Origin: an uncultured Lachnospiraceae bacterium
GTDB lineage: Bacteria; Bacillota; Clostridia; Lachnospirales; Lachnospiraceae
DNA: 62,748 nucleotides
NCBI GenBank assembly: GCA_910579935.1
Contig: CAJTVQ010000022.1
Coordinates: 1 to 62,748, forward strand
Direction: 5' to 3'
Shown: positions 44,860 to 54,445 of the stretch, one piece after another
Layout of the letters: every line of letters begins with the position of its first letter
How positions within the stretch are numbered: position 1 is the stretch's first letter
Translations under genes and position numbers: made by a program
Notes under the pieces: generated by a model
What the model was told of the DNA's origin: nothing
The model's database searches: none
What the model saw: only the letters and a program-made list of their open reading frames with translations

Positions 44860-45885
44860 ATGATCATCATAATGAAACCAAATGCCGCACCGCAAAGCGT
44901 CGATTCGGTGCTGTCCTATATCGAAAAACACGGACTTCAGACCCATCTCTCCAAAGGAGAGGAAGTCACCATCATCGGCATCGTGGGCGACAAAACAAAA
45001 CTTCCCACGGAAAACCTGGTCAGCTTCAAGGATGTGGACCGTATCGTCCCCGTCACGGAAACCTATAAGCTTGCCAACAAAAAATTCCACCCCGAACCGA
45101 CCACCGTTCAGGTGGGCAACACCCACATCGGGCCGGACAACCTGACGATCATGGCAGGTCCATGTGCCGTGGAAACGGAAGAACAGCTTATGTGCATTGC
45201 CCGTGCGGTAAAAAAATCCGGCGCCACTATTTTAAGGGGCGGCGCATATAAGCCAAGAACCTCTCCCTATTCTTTCCAGGGACTGGAAGCGGTAGGACTG
45301 CGTTTTATGCAGGAAGCCGGTAAGGAAAACGGGCTTGCCACAATCTGTGAAGTCGTCAGTCAGGAAGCCATCGAAGAAGCGGTAAAATATGTGGATATGA
45401 TTCAGATCGGCGCGCGCAATATGCAGAATTTCATCCTTTTAAAGGAAGCCGGACGCTCCGGCCTTCCGGTGCTGTTAAAGCGGGGACTGTGCGCCACCAT
45501 CGACGAATGGCTCAATGCGGCAGAATATATCATTGCGGAAGGCAATCCCAATGTCGTATTATGCGAAAGGGGAATCCGCACCTATGAAACTGCCACAAGG
45601 AACACGCTGGACTTAAGCGCTGTCCCGGTTCTCCGCGAAAGAACCCACCTGCCGGTCATCGCAGACCCCTCCCACTCCACCGGGGCATACAAATATGTGC
45701 CTCCGATGGCAAAAGCCGCCGTTGCCTGCGGTGCGGACGGTCTGATGATCGAAGTGCACAACAATCCCGCCTGCGCCCTTTCGGACGGTCCCCAGTCACT
45801 GACTTTTGAAAAGTTCGACCGGCTGACTCTTGAACTGAAACCGCTGTGTGATCTGTTCGGGCGCAAATACGGAGGATCCTTATGA
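44860..45885 (+). CDS. aroF: 3-deoxy-7-phosphoheptulonate synthase (DAHP synthase)
   Basis: A 341-aa enzyme making DAHP from phosphoenolpyruvate and erythrose 4-phosphate, the first step of the shikimate pathway. Residues about 1-75 form the ferredoxin-like regulatory domain of the type I-beta (AroA/AroF-like) subgroup. The barrel follows, with RGGAYKPRTSPYSFQG, QIGARNMQNFILL, LLKRGLCATIDEW and ADPSHSTG carrying substrate and metal residues (Cys, His, Glu, Asp). The N-terminal domain usually gives feedback control. Its last 4 bases overlap the tyrA start (ATGA), so the genes are coupled. Confidence 0.95.
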   Translation: MIIIMKPNAAPQSVDSVLSYIEKHGLQTHLSKGEEVTIIGIVGDKTKLPTENLVSFKDVDRIVPVTETYKLANKKFHPEPTTVQVGNTHIGPDNLTIMAGPCAVETEEQLMCIARAVKKSGATILRGGAYKPRTSPYSFQGLEAVGLRFMQEAGKENGLATICEVVSQEAIEEAVKYVDMIQIGARNMQNFILLKEAGRSGLPVLLKRGLCATIDEWLNAAEYIIAEGNPNVVLCERGIRTYETATRNTLDLSAVPVLRERTHLPVIADPSHSTGAYKYVPPMAKAAVACGADGLMIEVHNNPACALSDGPQSLTFEKFDRLTLELKPLCDLFGRKYGGSL

Positions 45886-47015
45886 TCGCATTATCTACTG
45901 ACACGGCACAGGCCGAAGCCCCGCTGACCGTGGGCTTCATCGGGCTCGGACTGATCGGCGGCTCGATTGCCAAAGCGCTGAGATGCGCCCTGCCGGACAC
46001 AAAGCTGATCGCATACGATACCAACAAGGACACGCTGTTGCTGGCGCAGGCGGAAAACATTGCGGATACCGTAACGGATGCCATTGATGAATCCTTCCGC
46101 ACCTGCGACTATATTTTTCTGTGCGCTCCGGTTTCCTGCAACGACGAAAACCTGACCGCCCTGAAAAAGCATCTGTCCCCCTCCTGTCTTCTGACCGATG
46201 TGGGAAGCGTGAAAAGCGGCATCCACAGACATATTGCCGCCATGGGATTGTCTTCTCGGTTTATCGGCGGGCATCCCATGGCAGGCAGCGAACGGTACGG
46301 ATATGCCAATTCCAAAGCGCGGCTGTTGGAAAACGCCTACTACATACTGACTCCCACGGATGAGGTATCCGGGGAAAAACTGCATGCCCTTGAGGAACTG
46401 GTCAGCGCCATGGGCGCCATTCCGCTCGTGCTAAGCGCAGACCGGCATGATTATGTAACCGCCGCCGTCAGCCACCTTCCCCATGTTATCGCCTCTTCCC
46501 TTGTGCATTTAGTAAAAGACAGCGATTCGGAAAACGGCATCATGAAAATGATCGCAGCCGGAGGCTTTAAGGACATTACCCGTATCGCCTCTTCCTCACC
46601 CGGCATGTGGCAGCAGATCTGCCTGACCAACACGGACAACATTCTCCGGCTTTTGGATGATTATATCCGCTCCCTCACACATATCCGCGGGGAGCTGGAG
46701 AGAAAAGACGCGCAGTCCCTGTACGGCTTTTTCCAGGGGGCGCAGACTTACCGGGATTCCTTTGCGGAAACCTCCAGCGGGCCCATTAAGAAATCCTATT
46801 CCCTCACCATTGACATTGCGGACGAGACAGGGGCCCTGGCTTCCATCGCCACCATCCTTGCCCTGAACAACATCAGTATCAAGAACATCGGCATTGTCCA
46901 CAACAGGGAACGGGAAGAAGGTGCCCTTCGCATTGAATTTTATGAAGAAAAAGACATCCGGACCGCCAGAGATATCTTAAGAGGCCGCGGATATAGTATT
47001 TATGAGAAAAAATAA
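45882..47015 (+). CDS. tyrA: prephenate dehydrogenase with ACT domain
   Basis: A 377-aa enzyme oxidising prephenate to 4-hydroxyphenylpyruvate for tyrosine synthesis. The NAD-binding motif GFIGLGLIGGSIAKAL is near residues 18-33. The substrate region includes GGHPMAGSERYG and the conserved catalytic His in it. A C-terminal ACT domain (about 300-377, DIADETGALASIATILALNN) predicts allosteric control by tyrosine. The start overlaps the DAHP synthase stop by 4 bases. The next gene, aroA, begins 22 bases later. Confidence 0.95.
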   Translation: MIALSTDTAQAEAPLTVGFIGLGLIGGSIAKALRCALPDTKLIAYDTNKDTLLLAQAENIADTVTDAIDESFRTCDYIFLCAPVSCNDENLTALKKHLSPSCLLTDVGSVKSGIHRHIAAMGLSSRFIGGHPMAGSERYGYANSKARLLENAYYILTPTDEVSGEKLHALEELVSAMGAIPLVLSADRHDYVTAAVSHLPHVIASSLVHLVKDSDSENGIMKMIAAGGFKDITRIASSSPGMWQQICLTNTDNILRLLDDYIRSLTHIRGELERKDAQSLYGFFQGAQTYRDSFAETSSGPIKKSYSLTIDIADETGALASIATILALNNISIKNIGIVHNREREEGALRIEFYEEKDIRTARDILRGRGYSIYEKK

Positions 47016-47037
47016 AGAAACACAGGAGGATTCCTTT

Positions 47038-48327
47038 ATGAAATTCCGTAAAACAAACCATTTAAAGGGAGAAGTCACCATTCCCGGCGATAAATCCATC
47101 TCCCACCGGGCCGTTATGTTCGGCGCCCTTTCGAAGGGAAAAACAGAAGTGAGCAATTTCCTGCAGGGGGCCGACTGCCTTTCCACGATCGACTGTTTCC
47201 GCCGCCTTGGAATCGAAATTGAAAACCGCCCGGACCTGATCACGATCCACGGCAAAGGGCTGGACGGACTTTCCGCTCCTGCCGGAATCCTTGATGCAGG
47301 AAACAGCGGCACCACCACCAGACTGCTTTCCGGCATTTTGGCTGCGCAGCCGTTCGAAACCACGCTTACCGGCGATGCTTCCATCCAAAAGCGCCCCATG
47401 CTGCGGATCATTGAACCGCTTTCCATGATGGGCGCCCATATTGAAAGTCTGGGTGGAAACAACTGCGCCCCTCTGAAAATAACCGGTGCGCCGTTAAAGG
47501 GCATTCATTATTACCCAAAGGTCATATCCGCCCAGGTCAAATCCGCCATTCTTCTTGCCGGATTGTATGCGGACAGTCCTACTTCCGTTACCGAACTTGC
47601 CATCAGCCGCAATCACTCGGAACTGATGCTGCGCACCTTCGGGGCAGATGTACGGACAGAAGGCACCACTGCCACGGTCTTCCCGCGTCCGGCCTTACAG
47701 GGGCAGAAGATCCGCGTACCCGGAGACATTTCCTCCGCCGCCTACTTCATCGCCGCCGGCCTTCTCGTTCCGGGAGCCGATATTCTGATCCGTAATGTGG
47801 GAATCAATCCTACTAGAAACGGTATTCTGAAAGTGGCAGAAGCCATGGGCGGAAACATCACCCTTTTGAACGAAAATAAGGAAGGGGAACCGACGGCCGA
47901 CCTTCATGTGACATGCAGCCCGCTCCATGGAACGGTCATCGAGGGCGATATGATCCCGACCCTCATTGACGAACTTCCCGTCATCGCCGTCATGGCCGCC
48001 GCGGCGGAAGGCGCCACTATCATAAAAGATGCGGCAGAACTCAGGGTAAAAGAATCCAACCGCATAGACGTAATGGTAGAAAACCTTTCCGCCATGGGCT
48101 GTGACATCACCGGAACGGAGGATGGCATGATAATCCGGGGCCATCACCCTTCCGACCGGCTGCTGCACGGAGCCGTCATTCATGCCCACGATGACCACCG
48201 GATTGCCATGAGCTTCGCGGTAGCCTCACTGATCGCAGAAGGAGAAACGGAGATCACGGACAGTAAATGCGTAGCCATCAGCTATCCGGATTTCTATGAC
48301 GACTTAAGGAAATTATGCGGAAATTGA
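47038..48327 (+). CDS. aroA: EPSP synthase (3-phosphoshikimate 1-carboxyvinyltransferase)
   Basis: A 429-aa enzyme joining shikimate 3-phosphate and phosphoenolpyruvate. The start at 47038 (MKFRKTNHLKGE) follows CAGGAGGA; the frame's earlier ATG at 47002 lies inside tyrA. The active-site motifs GDKSISHRAVMFGAL, DAGNSGTTTRLLSG and HDDHRIAMSFAVA are all intact. The phosphoenolpyruvate loop reads DAGNSGTTTR (class I enzymes usually have LGNAGTAMR), a class II-type feature. It closes the three-gene operon and is followed by a terminator. Confidence 0.95.
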   Translation: MKFRKTNHLKGEVTIPGDKSISHRAVMFGALSKGKTEVSNFLQGADCLSTIDCFRRLGIEIENRPDLITIHGKGLDGLSAPAGILDAGNSGTTTRLLSGILAAQPFETTLTGDASIQKRPMLRIIEPLSMMGAHIESLGGNNCAPLKITGAPLKGIHYYPKVISAQVKSAILLAGLYADSPTSVTELAISRNHSELMLRTFGADVRTEGTTATVFPRPALQGQKIRVPGDISSAAYFIAAGLLVPGADILIRNVGINPTRNGILKVAEAMGGNITLLNENKEGEPTADLHVTCSPLHGTVIEGDMIPTLIDELPVIAVMAAAAEGATIIKDAAELRVKESNRIDVMVENLSAMGCDITGTEDGMIIRGHHPSDRLLHGAVIHAHDDHRIAMSFAVASLIAEGETEITDSKCVAISYPDFYDDLRKLCGN

Positions 48328-48361
48328 AATATCTTAAAACCAGCCGCTGACACATACAGAA

Positions 48362-48403
48362 AAAAAGACCTGTTGCCGTTATCCTGAAACCGCAGGTCTT
48401 TTT
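48362..48403. terminator. terminator after aroA
   Basis: AAAAAGACCTG (48362-48372) pairs with CAGGTCTTTTT (48393-48403), a textbook terminator that works in both directions. It lies between aroA and the convergent PilZ gene. Confidence 0.88.
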
Positions 48404-48438
48404 ATGTATGTTCGGATTTATTTCTATTCTGTCTTGAT

Positions 48439-48807
48439 TTAAGAAACGCCGTCCTCGCCTTCCTGCTTGCGGTTCTCCTGATCCATCATATCATACACTT
48501 CAATCCGGAAAGCATCCACTTCGGACAATCCCATAAAAATAGCCCCATACAGGAATCCGTCTTCCTGCTCCACTTTCCGCACGATCTTTAACAGAACATG
48601 GATCACTTCCTTCGTCCAAATTGTTATATGCGATTCGTAAACCGTGTCCAGTTCCAGATTCTCTTTACTTACGAAGCCGCATCCCGTCTTGGATATATCC
48701 TGTGTACCAATCTTGATATAGTCTTCCATACCATTATCAATTCGCTTTATAATCAGACGCGATTCCAAATCCATTCTCCTAGAACCCCTTTTTTCTTCTG
48801 CACCCAT
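48439..48807 (-). CDS. PilZ-domain protein
   Basis: A 122-aa single-domain protein. The c-di-GMP-binding signature is present: the RxxxR-type motif at the N terminus (EEKRGSRRMDLESR) and DISKTGCGF (D-x-S-x-x-G) about 30 residues later. It should be a c-di-GMP effector, perhaps adjusting motility or secretion. The start at 48807 is chosen because AGGGGG precedes it and it begins just before the RxxxR motif. It stands alone with its own promoter. Confidence 0.85.
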   Translation of the reverse strand: MGAEEKRGSRRMDLESRLIIKRIDNGMEDYIKIGTQDISKTGCGFVSKENLELDTVYESHITIWTKEVIHVLLKIVRKVEQEDGFLYGAIFMGLSEVDAFRIEVYDMMDQENRKQEGEDGVS

Positions 48808-48885
48808 AACACGAACCCCCTGCAATAGTAATTTATCATAATATATGAGCAGTACTTTACCTTTCGGAATTAATACATCATTATA

Positions 48886-48914
48886 ATAATATACCATGAA
48901 TCGTTTTTTGTAAA
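48886..48914 (-). promoter_or_regulatory. promoter of PilZ gene
   Basis: On the minus strand TTTACA (48909-48914) and TATTAT (48886-48891) have a 17-base spacer. The leader to the PilZ start is about 75 bases. Confidence 0.6.
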
Positions 48915-49056
48915 GGAATTTATGATAAACATCATAGAAATAAAAAGTATATCATATCTGCGCCTTCCTTTTTTAAGCAGTTCCGAATGCATACCAACAC
49001 GGTAGATCATACTTCATCCAAATCCTCCTTTAAATCACTGAGACTCTTATATCCTT

Positions 49057-49194
49057 TTACATATGAGTCAGCAGCAATCCGCTTTCCATTCTTGCAATCA
49101 CAGACTGCTTAACGCCTGTCATATTCTCCAATTCCCTTTGCGATATATGCTTTTCCTTTCTGGTCTTTATCTGATAAAAATGAACCTCGTACAC
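49057..49194 (-). pseudogene. XRE antitoxin-like fragment (45 aa)
   Basis: Starting at a GTG with a strong AAAGGAG site, the frame encodes YQIKTRKEKHISQRELENMT then GVKQSVIARMESG, a clear XRE/HigA-type helix-turn-helix. It stops after GLLLTHM, where the last helices should follow. The adjacent frame continues with ADSYVKGYKSLSDLKEDLDEV, another antitoxin-like tail, so two coding pieces overlap. This looks like a decayed toxin-antitoxin gene. Confidence 0.45.
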
Positions 49195-49244
49195 TGTGTT
49201 ATCTCCTTTGACTGTATGACAGCCTATAAACTCTCAAATGTCAA

Positions 49245-49283
49245 TAAAAGAGATTTGAAATTTTTCTGTTTCAAACCTCTTTT
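49245..49283 (-). terminator. terminator of queA
   Basis: AAAAGAGGTTTGAAA and TTTCAAATCTCTTTT form a stem with one G-T pair on the minus strand, followed by ATT. It lies 30 bases after the queA stop codon. Confidence 0.75.
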
Positions 49284-49313
49284 GTTCTGTTCACAAATAT
49301 GCAATAACAGTTT

Positions 49314-50357
49314 TTATTGAATGAGCATCGCATCCCCAAAACTAAAAAAACGGTATCCTGCCTCAATCGCCTCCTGATAAGCCGCCAGAACATTCTCACG
49401 GCCGGCCAGTGCGGATACCAGCATCACCAGTGTAGACTCCGGCAGATGGAAATTGGTTATCAGTGCATCCAGCACTTTAAACCGATATCCCGGATAAATG
49501 AAAATCTCCGTATTTCCGCATCCGGCCTTTACCATTCCGCTTTCATCCGCCGCACTTTCCACGGTCCGGCAGCTTGTGGTTCCCACACAGATGACCCGTT
49601 TATTCCTTTGTTTTGCCCGGTTGATTTTCTCCGCCGCCTCTTCGCCGATCTCATAGTATTCCGAATGCATATGATGCTCCGTGAGATATTCGGCTTTCAC
49701 CGGACGGAATGTCCCCAGTCCCACATGAAGGGTAACATAAGCGGTTTCCACGCCCTTTGCCTCTATCTGTTCCAACAGTTCTTTCGTAAAATGAAGCCCT
49801 GCGGTGGGCGCCGCCGCCGACCCCTCATACTTCGCATACACAGTCTGATAACGATTCTTATCCTCCAGCTTATGCGTGATATAAGGCGGCAGGGGCATTT
49901 CACCCAGCCGGTCCAGCACTTCCTCAAAAATGCCTTCATAGGAAAACCGTATTCTGCGGTTTCCCTCTTCCAGCACTTCCAAAACTTCTCCCCTTAAAAT
50001 ACCGTCCCCAAATTTGATTACCGTACCCGGCTTTGCCTTTTTTCCGGGTTTTACCAAAGTTTCCCATGTATCCTGCTCCAGCCGCTTCAAAAGCAGTACT
50101 TCAATGGCCGCTCCGGTATCTTCCTTCTGCCCCAGGAGTCTTGCCGGAATCACTTTCGTGTTATTTAAAACCAGGCAGTCGCCCTCCGACAGAAAGTCCG
50201 CGATTTCCCAAAACACCTGATGCCGTACTTCCCCCGTCTCCCGATCAAGCGTCAAAAGCCTGGAAGCCGAGCGGTCAGCCAAAGGATCCTGCGCAATGAG
50301 TTCCGGCGGCAGATCAAAATAAAAATCGGATTTCTTTAATTCCTGACGTTCTTCCAT
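49314..50357 (-). CDS. queA: QueA, SAM:tRNA ribosyltransferase-isomerase
   Basis: A 347-aa enzyme that transfers the ribosyl part of S-adenosylmethionine to preQ1 in tRNA to make epoxyqueuosine. The family motifs FYFDLPPELIAQDP at the N terminus, LVLNNTKVIPARLLG, APTAGLHFT and TNFHLPESTLVMLVSA near the C terminus are all visible. Length is normal. It begins 15 bases after the aminopeptidase gene and probably is read with it. Confidence 0.96.
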   Translation of the reverse strand: MEERQELKKSDFYFDLPPELIAQDPLADRSASRLLTLDRETGEVRHQVFWEIADFLSEGDCLVLNNTKVIPARLLGQKEDTGAAIEVLLLKRLEQDTWETLVKPGKKAKPGTVIKFGDGILRGEVLEVLEEGNRRIRFSYEGIFEEVLDRLGEMPLPPYITHKLEDKNRYQTVYAKYEGSAAAPTAGLHFTKELLEQIEAKGVETAYVTLHVGLGTFRPVKAEYLTEHHMHSEYYEIGEEAAEKINRAKQRNKRVICVGTTSCRTVESAADESGMVKAGCGNTEIFIYPGYRFKVLDALITNFHLPESTLVMLVSALAGRENVLAAYQEAIEAGYRFFSFGDAMLIQ

Positions 50358-50372
50358 ATTTCACCTAAAATC

Positions 50373-51830
50373 CTACAAAGAAGCATTCTCCAGAAATGCC
50401 ACATACCCTCGTTTCGCCTCATACACATCCGCCTTACTGGTCGCTTCCCACGGTGCGTGCATATTCAGCACGGCAACGCCGCTGTCTATCACATTCATTC
50501 CATACAGTGCAAGAATATAAGCGATGGTCCCGCCGCCGCCTAAATCCACTTTTCCCAGCTCCGCAGTCTGGAAATGTACGCTTTCTTTATCAAAAATAGC
50601 ACGGATATGCCCCAAATACTCTGCATTGGCATCGTTGGAGCCGCTCTTTCCCCTCGCTCCCGTAAACTTGTTGAATACCATGCCGTTACCCAGAAATGCC
50701 ACGTTCTTCTTATCGAAGCTGGAGGCAAAAGAAGGGTCGAAAGCGCTGCTCACATCCGAAGAGAGCATACAGGAAGCTGCCAGACATCTCCTTACATTCA
50801 GTTCACTGTATTCTCCGGCCAGGTTCATGACCTCCGCCACCGTATTTTCAAAGAAACGGGATTCCATTCCGGTAGCTCCCACGCTGCCGATTTCCTCTTT
50901 GTCCACTAAAATGCAGCACGCCGTCCGCTCTGTATTTTTCACTTCCAGCATTGCCTTCAGGGAAGAAAACGCACAAACCCTGTCGTCCTGCCCATAGGCA
51001 AGGATCATGCTCCGGTCAAACCCTGCCTCCCTTGCCCTGCCTGCAGGCACCACTTCCAGCTCTGCAGAGATAAAGTCTTCTTCCTCTATCCCGTAGCTTT
51101 CCTTTAAGATCGAAAGCACGCCTTTTTTCACGGCTTCCTTGGCAGCTTCTTTATTCTTCTTTCCCTCTTTGTCCTTTTTCTCGCTTTTGTCCTTATCATT
51201 TTTATTTTTGTCGATCACGAGCGGCTTGCTGCCGATTATAATGTCCAGCGCTTCCCCTTCGATGACCTTTGCCGCCTTCTTCTCCAGCTGCTCCGCCGCA
51301 AGATGAATGAGCAGATCCGAAATAAAGAAGACCGGATCGTCGTCCTCTTCGCCGATGTTCACTTCCACGGTTGTTCCGTCTTTTTTTACCACCACGCCGT
51401 GAATGGCAAGGGGAATCGTCACCCACTGGTATTTCTTCACTCCTCCGTAATAATGTGTATCCAGATACGCAAAGCCCCCGTCCTCATACAGCGGATTCTG
51501 CTTGATATCCAGTCTGGGGGAATCAATGTGGGCGCCCAAAATATTCATGCCTTCCTCCATGGGCTTCTTCCCGATTTGGAACATCACGATGGATTTGTTC
51601 ATCCACACGGCATATACCTTAGCCCCTGTTTTCAGTGATTTCTTATCTTTGATCAGCGCCTGCAGCTCCTGATATCCCTCTTTTTCAATCCGGTTGACAA
51701 TTTCGTCAATGCATTCCCTCTCCGTTTTCCCCGCATTCAGGAAAGCCATATATTCCTTCGCGTGGCTTTCCAATTCCTTTAACTGCTTTTCATCGTAAGT
51801 CGTCCATACATTTTTTCTTTCCATATCCAT
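50373..51830 (-). CDS. M18-family aminopeptidase
   Basis: A 485-aa metallo-aminopeptidase of the M18 (aminopeptidase I/DNPEP) family, probably releasing N-terminal residues from peptides in the cytoplasm as a dodecamer. The zinc-ligand region ILGAHIDSPRLDIK, the pair CILVDKEEIGSVGATGMESRF and the late His in VAVLNMHAPWEATSK are conserved. A strongly charged insertion rich in Lys and Asp (about 208-240) is unusual. Start is ATG at 51830 or 51824; both have plausible sites. It is upstream of queA. Confidence 0.92.
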   Translation of the reverse strand: MDMERKNVWTTYDEKQLKELESHAKEYMAFLNAGKTERECIDEIVNRIEKEGYQELQALIKDKKSLKTGAKVYAVWMNKSIVMFQIGKKPMEEGMNILGAHIDSPRLDIKQNPLYEDGGFAYLDTHYYGGVKKYQWVTIPLAIHGVVVKKDGTTVEVNIGEEDDDPVFFISDLLIHLAAEQLEKKAAKVIEGEALDIIIGSKPLVIDKNKNDKDKSEKKDKEGKKNKEAAKEAVKKGVLSILKESYGIEEEDFISAELEVVPAGRAREAGFDRSMILAYGQDDRVCAFSSLKAMLEVKNTERTACCILVDKEEIGSVGATGMESRFFENTVAEVMNLAGEYSELNVRRCLAASCMLSSDVSSAFDPSFASSFDKKNVAFLGNGMVFNKFTGARGKSGSNDANAEYLGHIRAIFDKESVHFQTAELGKVDLGGGGTIAYILALYGMNVIDSGVAVLNMHAPWEATSKADVYEAKRGYVAFLENASL

Positions 51831-51933
51831 CCTTTTACCCTTCCGTAACCTGTGTTTTTAAACCACAGGCACAAATTTTCTCTCCATTCCAGTCCGGTTT
51901 CTGCCAGTTCATCCGCCGGCCATTCCACTGTCG

Positions 51934-54354
51934 TTACTGGCGCAGTTCAATTCCCATGCTCTCTAACCCGTTCAGAATCTTCTTCATGGCTGCCGTAATA
52001 TCATTTTCCTCCAGCGTCCTGTCTTTTGCACGGAACGTAATGGAATATGCCACGGATTTAAATCCTTCCTGAATCTGCGCTCCTTCATAAATATCAAACA
52101 ACTGGTAGCTTTCCAGTATTTTGCCGCCCCGCTGTTCGATCATGGCTTCTATCTGCCCCGCCAGCACCGCTTTCGGCACTACCATACTGATATCCCGGGA
52201 AACGGCGGGATATTTGGCGATACCCTCATATTTCCGGTCGAACGTTGCAAAAGGCACTACCTCCGGCATATCCAGCACGGCAATATAAGCCTTCGTCCCG
52301 ATATTATAATTGTCGCACACTTCCGGATGCACTTCACCCAGATAACCTATCACGGTTCCTTCGTAAACAATATTGGCCTGACGTCCGGGATGCAGAAATA
52401 CTTTACCGGCATTCGGGTCATACACCGTTTTTTTCTTCATGCCGATGCAGTCGAAAAATTCTTCTACCACACCTTTCAGCACATAAAAATCTCCCTCGCC
52501 GTACATACCCAGCGTAAACTGCATTCTCTCATCCGGCAGTTCCGTCAGCGGCAGGGCCTTCGGCACGTAAATATTGCCCAGTTCATACAGACGCACATCC
52601 TTGTTTCTTCTATTATAATTGGTCGCAAGGCTGGTGAGCATACCGTTCAGCGAAACCGTCCGCATAATGGAGAAATCCTCTCCCAAAGGATTTGCGATGG
52701 TGATCGCTTTCCTTACTTCACTGTCTTCCGGCAGAAGCAGTTTGTCAAATACTTTCGGGCTTTCAAACGAATAGCACATTCCCTGTGAAAATCCGCAGTA
52801 TTCCGCGATATCCCTTGCTTTCTGCTCCACCCTTAATTTAAAGGGCAGTCTGCCCGTGGTGGCCTCCCCGTTTGGCAGGGATACCGGTATCTTGTCATAT
52901 CCGTAAAATCTCGCTACTTCCTCTGCAATGTCCGCCTGCCCCAGCAGATCCTGACGGAAGGAGGGAATCTCCAGCATCTGCGCCGCCTCGTCATATTTTA
53001 ACTCGATCCGTTCAAAAATGGCTAACATGTCTTCTTTGGAAATATCCGTACCCAGCAGCTTATTGATGGCAGCGGCATCAAACGGAATCTTCGTATTCTC
53101 TTTCATGGGTGCGCAGACGTCCACAATACCTCCTACCACATCGCCGCAGCCCAGTTCCTGAATCAGCTGACAGGCACGGTTGATGGCTGCCTGCGCATTG
53201 TGAGGGTCCAGACCCTTTTCAAACTTTCCGGAAGCATCGGTGCGCAGGCCGATTCTCCTGGCGGATTTACGGATGTTGGTGCCGTTAAAAGTAGCCGCTT
53301 CAAACAATACCGTTTTTACGCTGTCCGTAATCTTGGAATTTTCCCCGCCCATGATTCCGGCAATGCCGATTTCCTTCTCCGCATCGCAGATCATCAGTAT
53401 ATCACCGTCCAGCTTTCGGACCTGTCCGTCCAAAGTCTGGAATTCATCCCCGTCCTTTGCCCTTTTTACCACTATTTTATGTCCGGCAATGGTATCCAGG
53501 TCAAACGCATGCATGGGCTGGCCGTATTCTTCCATCACATAGTTTGTGATATCCACCAGATTGTTGATCGGCCGGATGCCGCTGGCTGCCAGACGTCTCT
53601 GCATCCATTTCGGGGAAGGCCCGATTTTAATATTGGTGCAGACCCTTGCCGTATATCTGGGACATAAATCCGCATCCTGTACTTCCACGGAAATATAATC
53701 CTCCACTCTTTCTCCGTTTTCCTTTACTGCCACTTCCGGCGCCACGAAAGGCTTGCGGAATGTGGCCGCTGCTTCCCTTGCAATACCGAGCACGCTGTAA
53801 CAGTCTACACGGTTGGAAGTAATCTCATATTCGAATACGGTATCCCGCAGCCCCAGCGCTTCCACCGCATCGCTTCCCACCTGCGCATCTTCACCGAAAA
53901 TATAAATTCCGTTTTCCGGCGCTTCCGGATACATCTCTTTGGAACTTCCCAGCTCTTCAATGGAACACATCATTCCGTTCGAAGGAACGCCGCGCAGTTT
54001 TCCGGCCTTGATCACGATTCCGTTTTCCGGCAGCGGACCGCCGTCGTGGCCGCCTGCCACCCTGCCCCCGTCCAAAACGACCGGCACCTTATCTCCTTCT
54101 TTTACGTTCGGTGCGCCTGTAACAATCTGAATCTCTTCGTTTCCTATATTCACCTGACAGACGATCAGCTTATCCGCATCGGGATGCTTTTCAATTTTTT
54201 GAATCTGTCCTACCACTATTTTATCCAGATTCTTATCCAATCTTTCATAACCCTCTACCTTCGTTCCCGAAAGCGTCATTGCGTCACAATACTCCTGATC
54301 GGTGCATGCAAGCTCCGGTACATATGCCTTAATCCATGATAATGCTGTATTCAT
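51934..54354 (-). CDS. pheT: phenylalanyl-tRNA synthetase beta subunit
   Basis: An 806-aa subunit of the heterotetrameric PheRS. The tRNA-binding OB domain lies at about 40-150 (VGQIQKIEKHPDADKLIVCQV), then B3/B4 editing region, B5 (about 410-480), the catalytic-like core, and the C-terminal anticodon-binding FDX-ACB domain (YPAVSRDISMVVPK to the end). Length is normal. It is 91 bases downstream of pheS in the same transcript, under the T-box. Confidence 0.96.
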   Translation of the reverse strand: MNTALSWIKAYVPELACTDQEYCDAMTLSGTKVEGYERLDKNLDKIVVGQIQKIEKHPDADKLIVCQVNIGNEEIQIVTGAPNVKEGDKVPVVLDGGRVAGGHDGGPLPENGIVIKAGKLRGVPSNGMMCSIEELGSSKEMYPEAPENGIYIFGEDAQVGSDAVEALGLRDTVFEYEITSNRVDCYSVLGIAREAAATFRKPFVAPEVAVKENGERVEDYISVEVQDADLCPRYTARVCTNIKIGPSPKWMQRRLAASGIRPINNLVDITNYVMEEYGQPMHAFDLDTIAGHKIVVKRAKDGDEFQTLDGQVRKLDGDILMICDAEKEIGIAGIMGGENSKITDSVKTVLFEAATFNGTNIRKSARRIGLRTDASGKFEKGLDPHNAQAAINRACQLIQELGCGDVVGGIVDVCAPMKENTKIPFDAAAINKLLGTDISKEDMLAIFERIELKYDEAAQMLEIPSFRQDLLGQADIAEEVARFYGYDKIPVSLPNGEATTGRLPFKLRVEQKARDIAEYCGFSQGMCYSFESPKVFDKLLLPEDSEVRKAITIANPLGEDFSIMRTVSLNGMLTSLATNYNRRNKDVRLYELGNIYVPKALPLTELPDERMQFTLGMYGEGDFYVLKGVVEEFFDCIGMKKKTVYDPNAGKVFLHPGRQANIVYEGTVIGYLGEVHPEVCDNYNIGTKAYIAVLDMPEVVPFATFDRKYEGIAKYPAVSRDISMVVPKAVLAGQIEAMIEQRGGKILESYQLFDIYEGAQIQEGFKSVAYSITFRAKDRTLEENDITAAMKKILNGLESMGIELRQ

Positions 54355-54445
54355 CTCTATTCCTCAGTCCTTTCCAAATTTTACCAATTGATTTCTTTTC
54401 TTTCAGCCATTCTGTTCAACCTTCCGGACCGCTCATCCGGACTTC

